Below, one piece after another: positions 62,226 to 64,000 of a stretch of 64,000 nt of DNA; within the stretch, counting starts at the first letter, position 1; each line of letters starts with the position of its first letter. The position numbers were made by a program, and so were the translations under genes. Source of the DNA: Antedon mediterranea (Eukaryota; Echinodermata; Crinoidea; Comatulida; Antedonidae). The notes beneath the pieces were generated by a model, which saw only the letters and a list, made by a program, of their open reading frames with translations, had not been told where the DNA came from and ran no database searches. The stretch covers positions 5,111,001-5,175,000 of the forward strand of contig NC_092670.1 of assembly GCF_964355755.1 (NCBI RefSeq), read 5' to 3'.

Positions 62226-62577
62226 GGAATTACCTGCAACTTTCAGCCTACTGGGCTGAATTGCGCACAGGCTGGTGTGGACGAGACATACCGCAACTTT
62301 CTACTCCCCTAATGCTCTCTTCCTTTCGAGTGCTGCCACCAAATGGCACCTTTTCAACAGGAGCTGAATGGACCAGCACATCGGCGTAACTCCCTACTCT
62401 TCCGAGAGATTTACTGGGTTCTGCACACGAGCCATATGTGTACACTGGACCTCCATTCCTTATCAGAGAAGACTATCACTAGAACAATGGTCGAAGAGTG
62501 ATTTGAACCTGTGACGATTGTATAGCTATGGTTTGCGGCGGCGCCCTCGTCATAACCGCTTGACCACTCGACTAAAA
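62226..62577 (-). mobile_element. tRNA-derived SINE, minus strand
   Basis: On the minus strand, an A box TGGTCAAGCGG (62566-62556) and a B box GGTTCAAATC (62509-62500) form a tRNA-like head. The body shares GTTCTAGTGATAG, TAAGGA, GGTCCAGTGTACACAT and GAGTAGGGAGTTAC with the SINE at 709-1072, but the 3' half is different. A GCCTACTGGGCTGAA segment forms a short hairpin near the 3' end. No A-rich tail is obvious. The minus open frame at 62248-62445 is part of the SINE. Confidence 0.8.
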
Positions 62578-64000
62578 TTACAGTGTTTTAAAGGCATAAA
62601 AGGCATCGACGAAGGTTTTTTGGAAAACTATTGCGCGATATGACCAAAAGCAATTGTTTAAGGAAAGATTTAAAGCTAAATGTTAAAATAACTTATATAT
62701 AATTATTTACTGTTTATTAGGTCTATAATATTTTTGTTTAATTCATAACATTGGTAAATACTATAGTGTAATACAGTATATAATGTGCATGGTTTATCGT
62801 CTACTGAAAAAAATAAAACAATTGTAGCTGTTAAGTTTAGGATTGAGTGTATTGAAAATGTTTAATTATGGATAAACCAGTACGTGGAAGGTGCCACAAT
62901 CACAAACCATTTGATCTCTGGAGCTCAGTATCCTGTTGTTAGATTGTCTTGCTTAGACAGAGCCTCTGTTCGAATATCAAGTTCTATTTTATTTAATTCA
63001 AACTGTTATATATTGGTGATTTGATTTTTATTTACTAACAGTATAAAACGTGTGAATAGATATTCTCTATCGTTGTCAATATAAGAATCCATGTGCCTAG
63101 TAATATTATTATGCATACTGACTGTACATATCAGTAATCCCTTATACATTTCACTCACTGTTTGCTAATGGAGACAATATTTTATCCATGGTCAATATGC
63201 TAATTATTAAACTGTTTTTATTCTGTGTATAACGTATATTTTTATGCATTATGTAACTGAAATAAACTATGTATTAAAAAGGAAATATTGCAGGTATCAG
63301 TTATGTACAGATGGTAAATGCAACCTTTATAGGCGCTAGCCTACAAACAGACACAGATGGTAGAAGATTCGCATACGCATTCCTATTTTAGACATGTGAT
63401 TGATGGTATCTGTAACTTCTTCCAGCTCCACTATCACTGCTTCTTCTTTTTGCCCCAGATCAGCAAAAAAAACGCGGGTCGTTTGTCAATCAAATCGTGC
63501 AGGGAAGCGATATTTACAAATGTAGAGAATGTGCAATTAATAGAACAATGAAATAGTATTACATTACCGTCTCAGACATTGCAAATAGGCTATAGAAAAA
63601 ATGTTTCAATCGAGTTTTGATTAGTTAAAAATGTAGGCTATCCTATAATACATAGGCCTACAGCAATGTTTACGTTCATGTGAGAGGAAGGAATCATGAC
63701 ACGGTTGACGCCTTTGATAACGGCACGTTCTCGGAAACGTACCCTAGCTGTAGGCCTATCTTATTGTACAAAACTAGATAATTAGGCGTAACACTATAGC
63801 GAAACATTACGGAATTGTTTTATGTATTTAACACGATGATGGCAATGAAATTTCGTCTTGACTTTCACATACGCGCTTAAAACTCAAATGGATTCGCTTC
63901 TTCGCGTCGCGTTGTATTGTACGTTACTACTTCCGGGTCATTCACCATAATCACTTCCGGATTAGCGCCCTCTACTGTTTACTTCGCAATAATGTAGACC
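62578..64000. other. Unassigned DNA to the window end
   Basis: No gene supported. The last 150 bp are GC-richer (CTTCCGGGTCATTCACCATA, CTTCCGGATTAGCGCCCTCT) and could be the start of a feature that continues beyond the window. The open frame 63357-63551 has no recognisable domain. Confidence 0.35.

Noticed and set aside
62500-62570. A functional tRNA gene on the minus strand.
   Set aside because: Same reasoning: a tRNA-like head fused to a SINE body, with poorly paired stems.

Overview
This is an AT-rich, gene-poor stretch of nuclear DNA from an animal. The coding DNA is in short spliced exons. It is surrounded by SINEs, 5'-truncated LINE ends, MITEs and foldback elements, and many minisatellites. 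One gene resembles a corticotropin-releasing-hormone (CRH/DH44) type neuropeptide precursor, and the other is a neuropeptide-type class A GPCR. Together with tRNA-derived SINEs, L2/CR1-like LINE tails and foldback elements with tandem-repeat arms, this suggests a marine invertebrate deuterostome, most likely an echinoderm. The class is a guess. No bacterial, phage, CRISPR or operon features were seen.

Region by region: 0.4-2.2 kb holds, on the minus strand, two exons that splice in frame into a complete 124-residue secreted peptide precursor. The intron carries a tRNA-derived SINE. 2.6-13.6 kb holds a 36-bp minisatellite, an L2/CR1-like LINE 3' end, a 1.5-kb foldback element built of 21-bp repeats, a SINE relic and a decayed LINE. 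13.6-31 kb is almost all unassigned AT-rich DNA, with a CAT microsatellite, a 52-bp satellite and copies of a GGTC-containing repeat family. 31.2-34.7 kb holds a 23-bp minisatellite, a Harbinger-like MITE (1,075 bp, perfect 41-bp termini, TTA target duplication) inserted into the edge of a GGTC-family copy, and a second foldback element. 39.9-53.6 kb is a mosaic of LINE fragments, several MITEs and minisatellites. 54.9-56.0 kb holds one intact, intronless GPCR coding exon on the plus strand, with a splice acceptor nine bases before its ATG. 57.1-60.7 kb is a 3.6-kb, almost G-free A/C-rich block with a 65-bp minisatellite core. 61-62.6 kb holds a LINE 3' end and a second long tRNA-derived SINE.

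The two genes lie about 52 kb apart on opposite strands. Both probably act in neuropeptide signalling, but the sequence does not suggest they are partners: CRH-type peptides signal through class B receptors, and this GPCR is class A. Most other open reading frames in the window come from repeats or chance AT-rich sequence.
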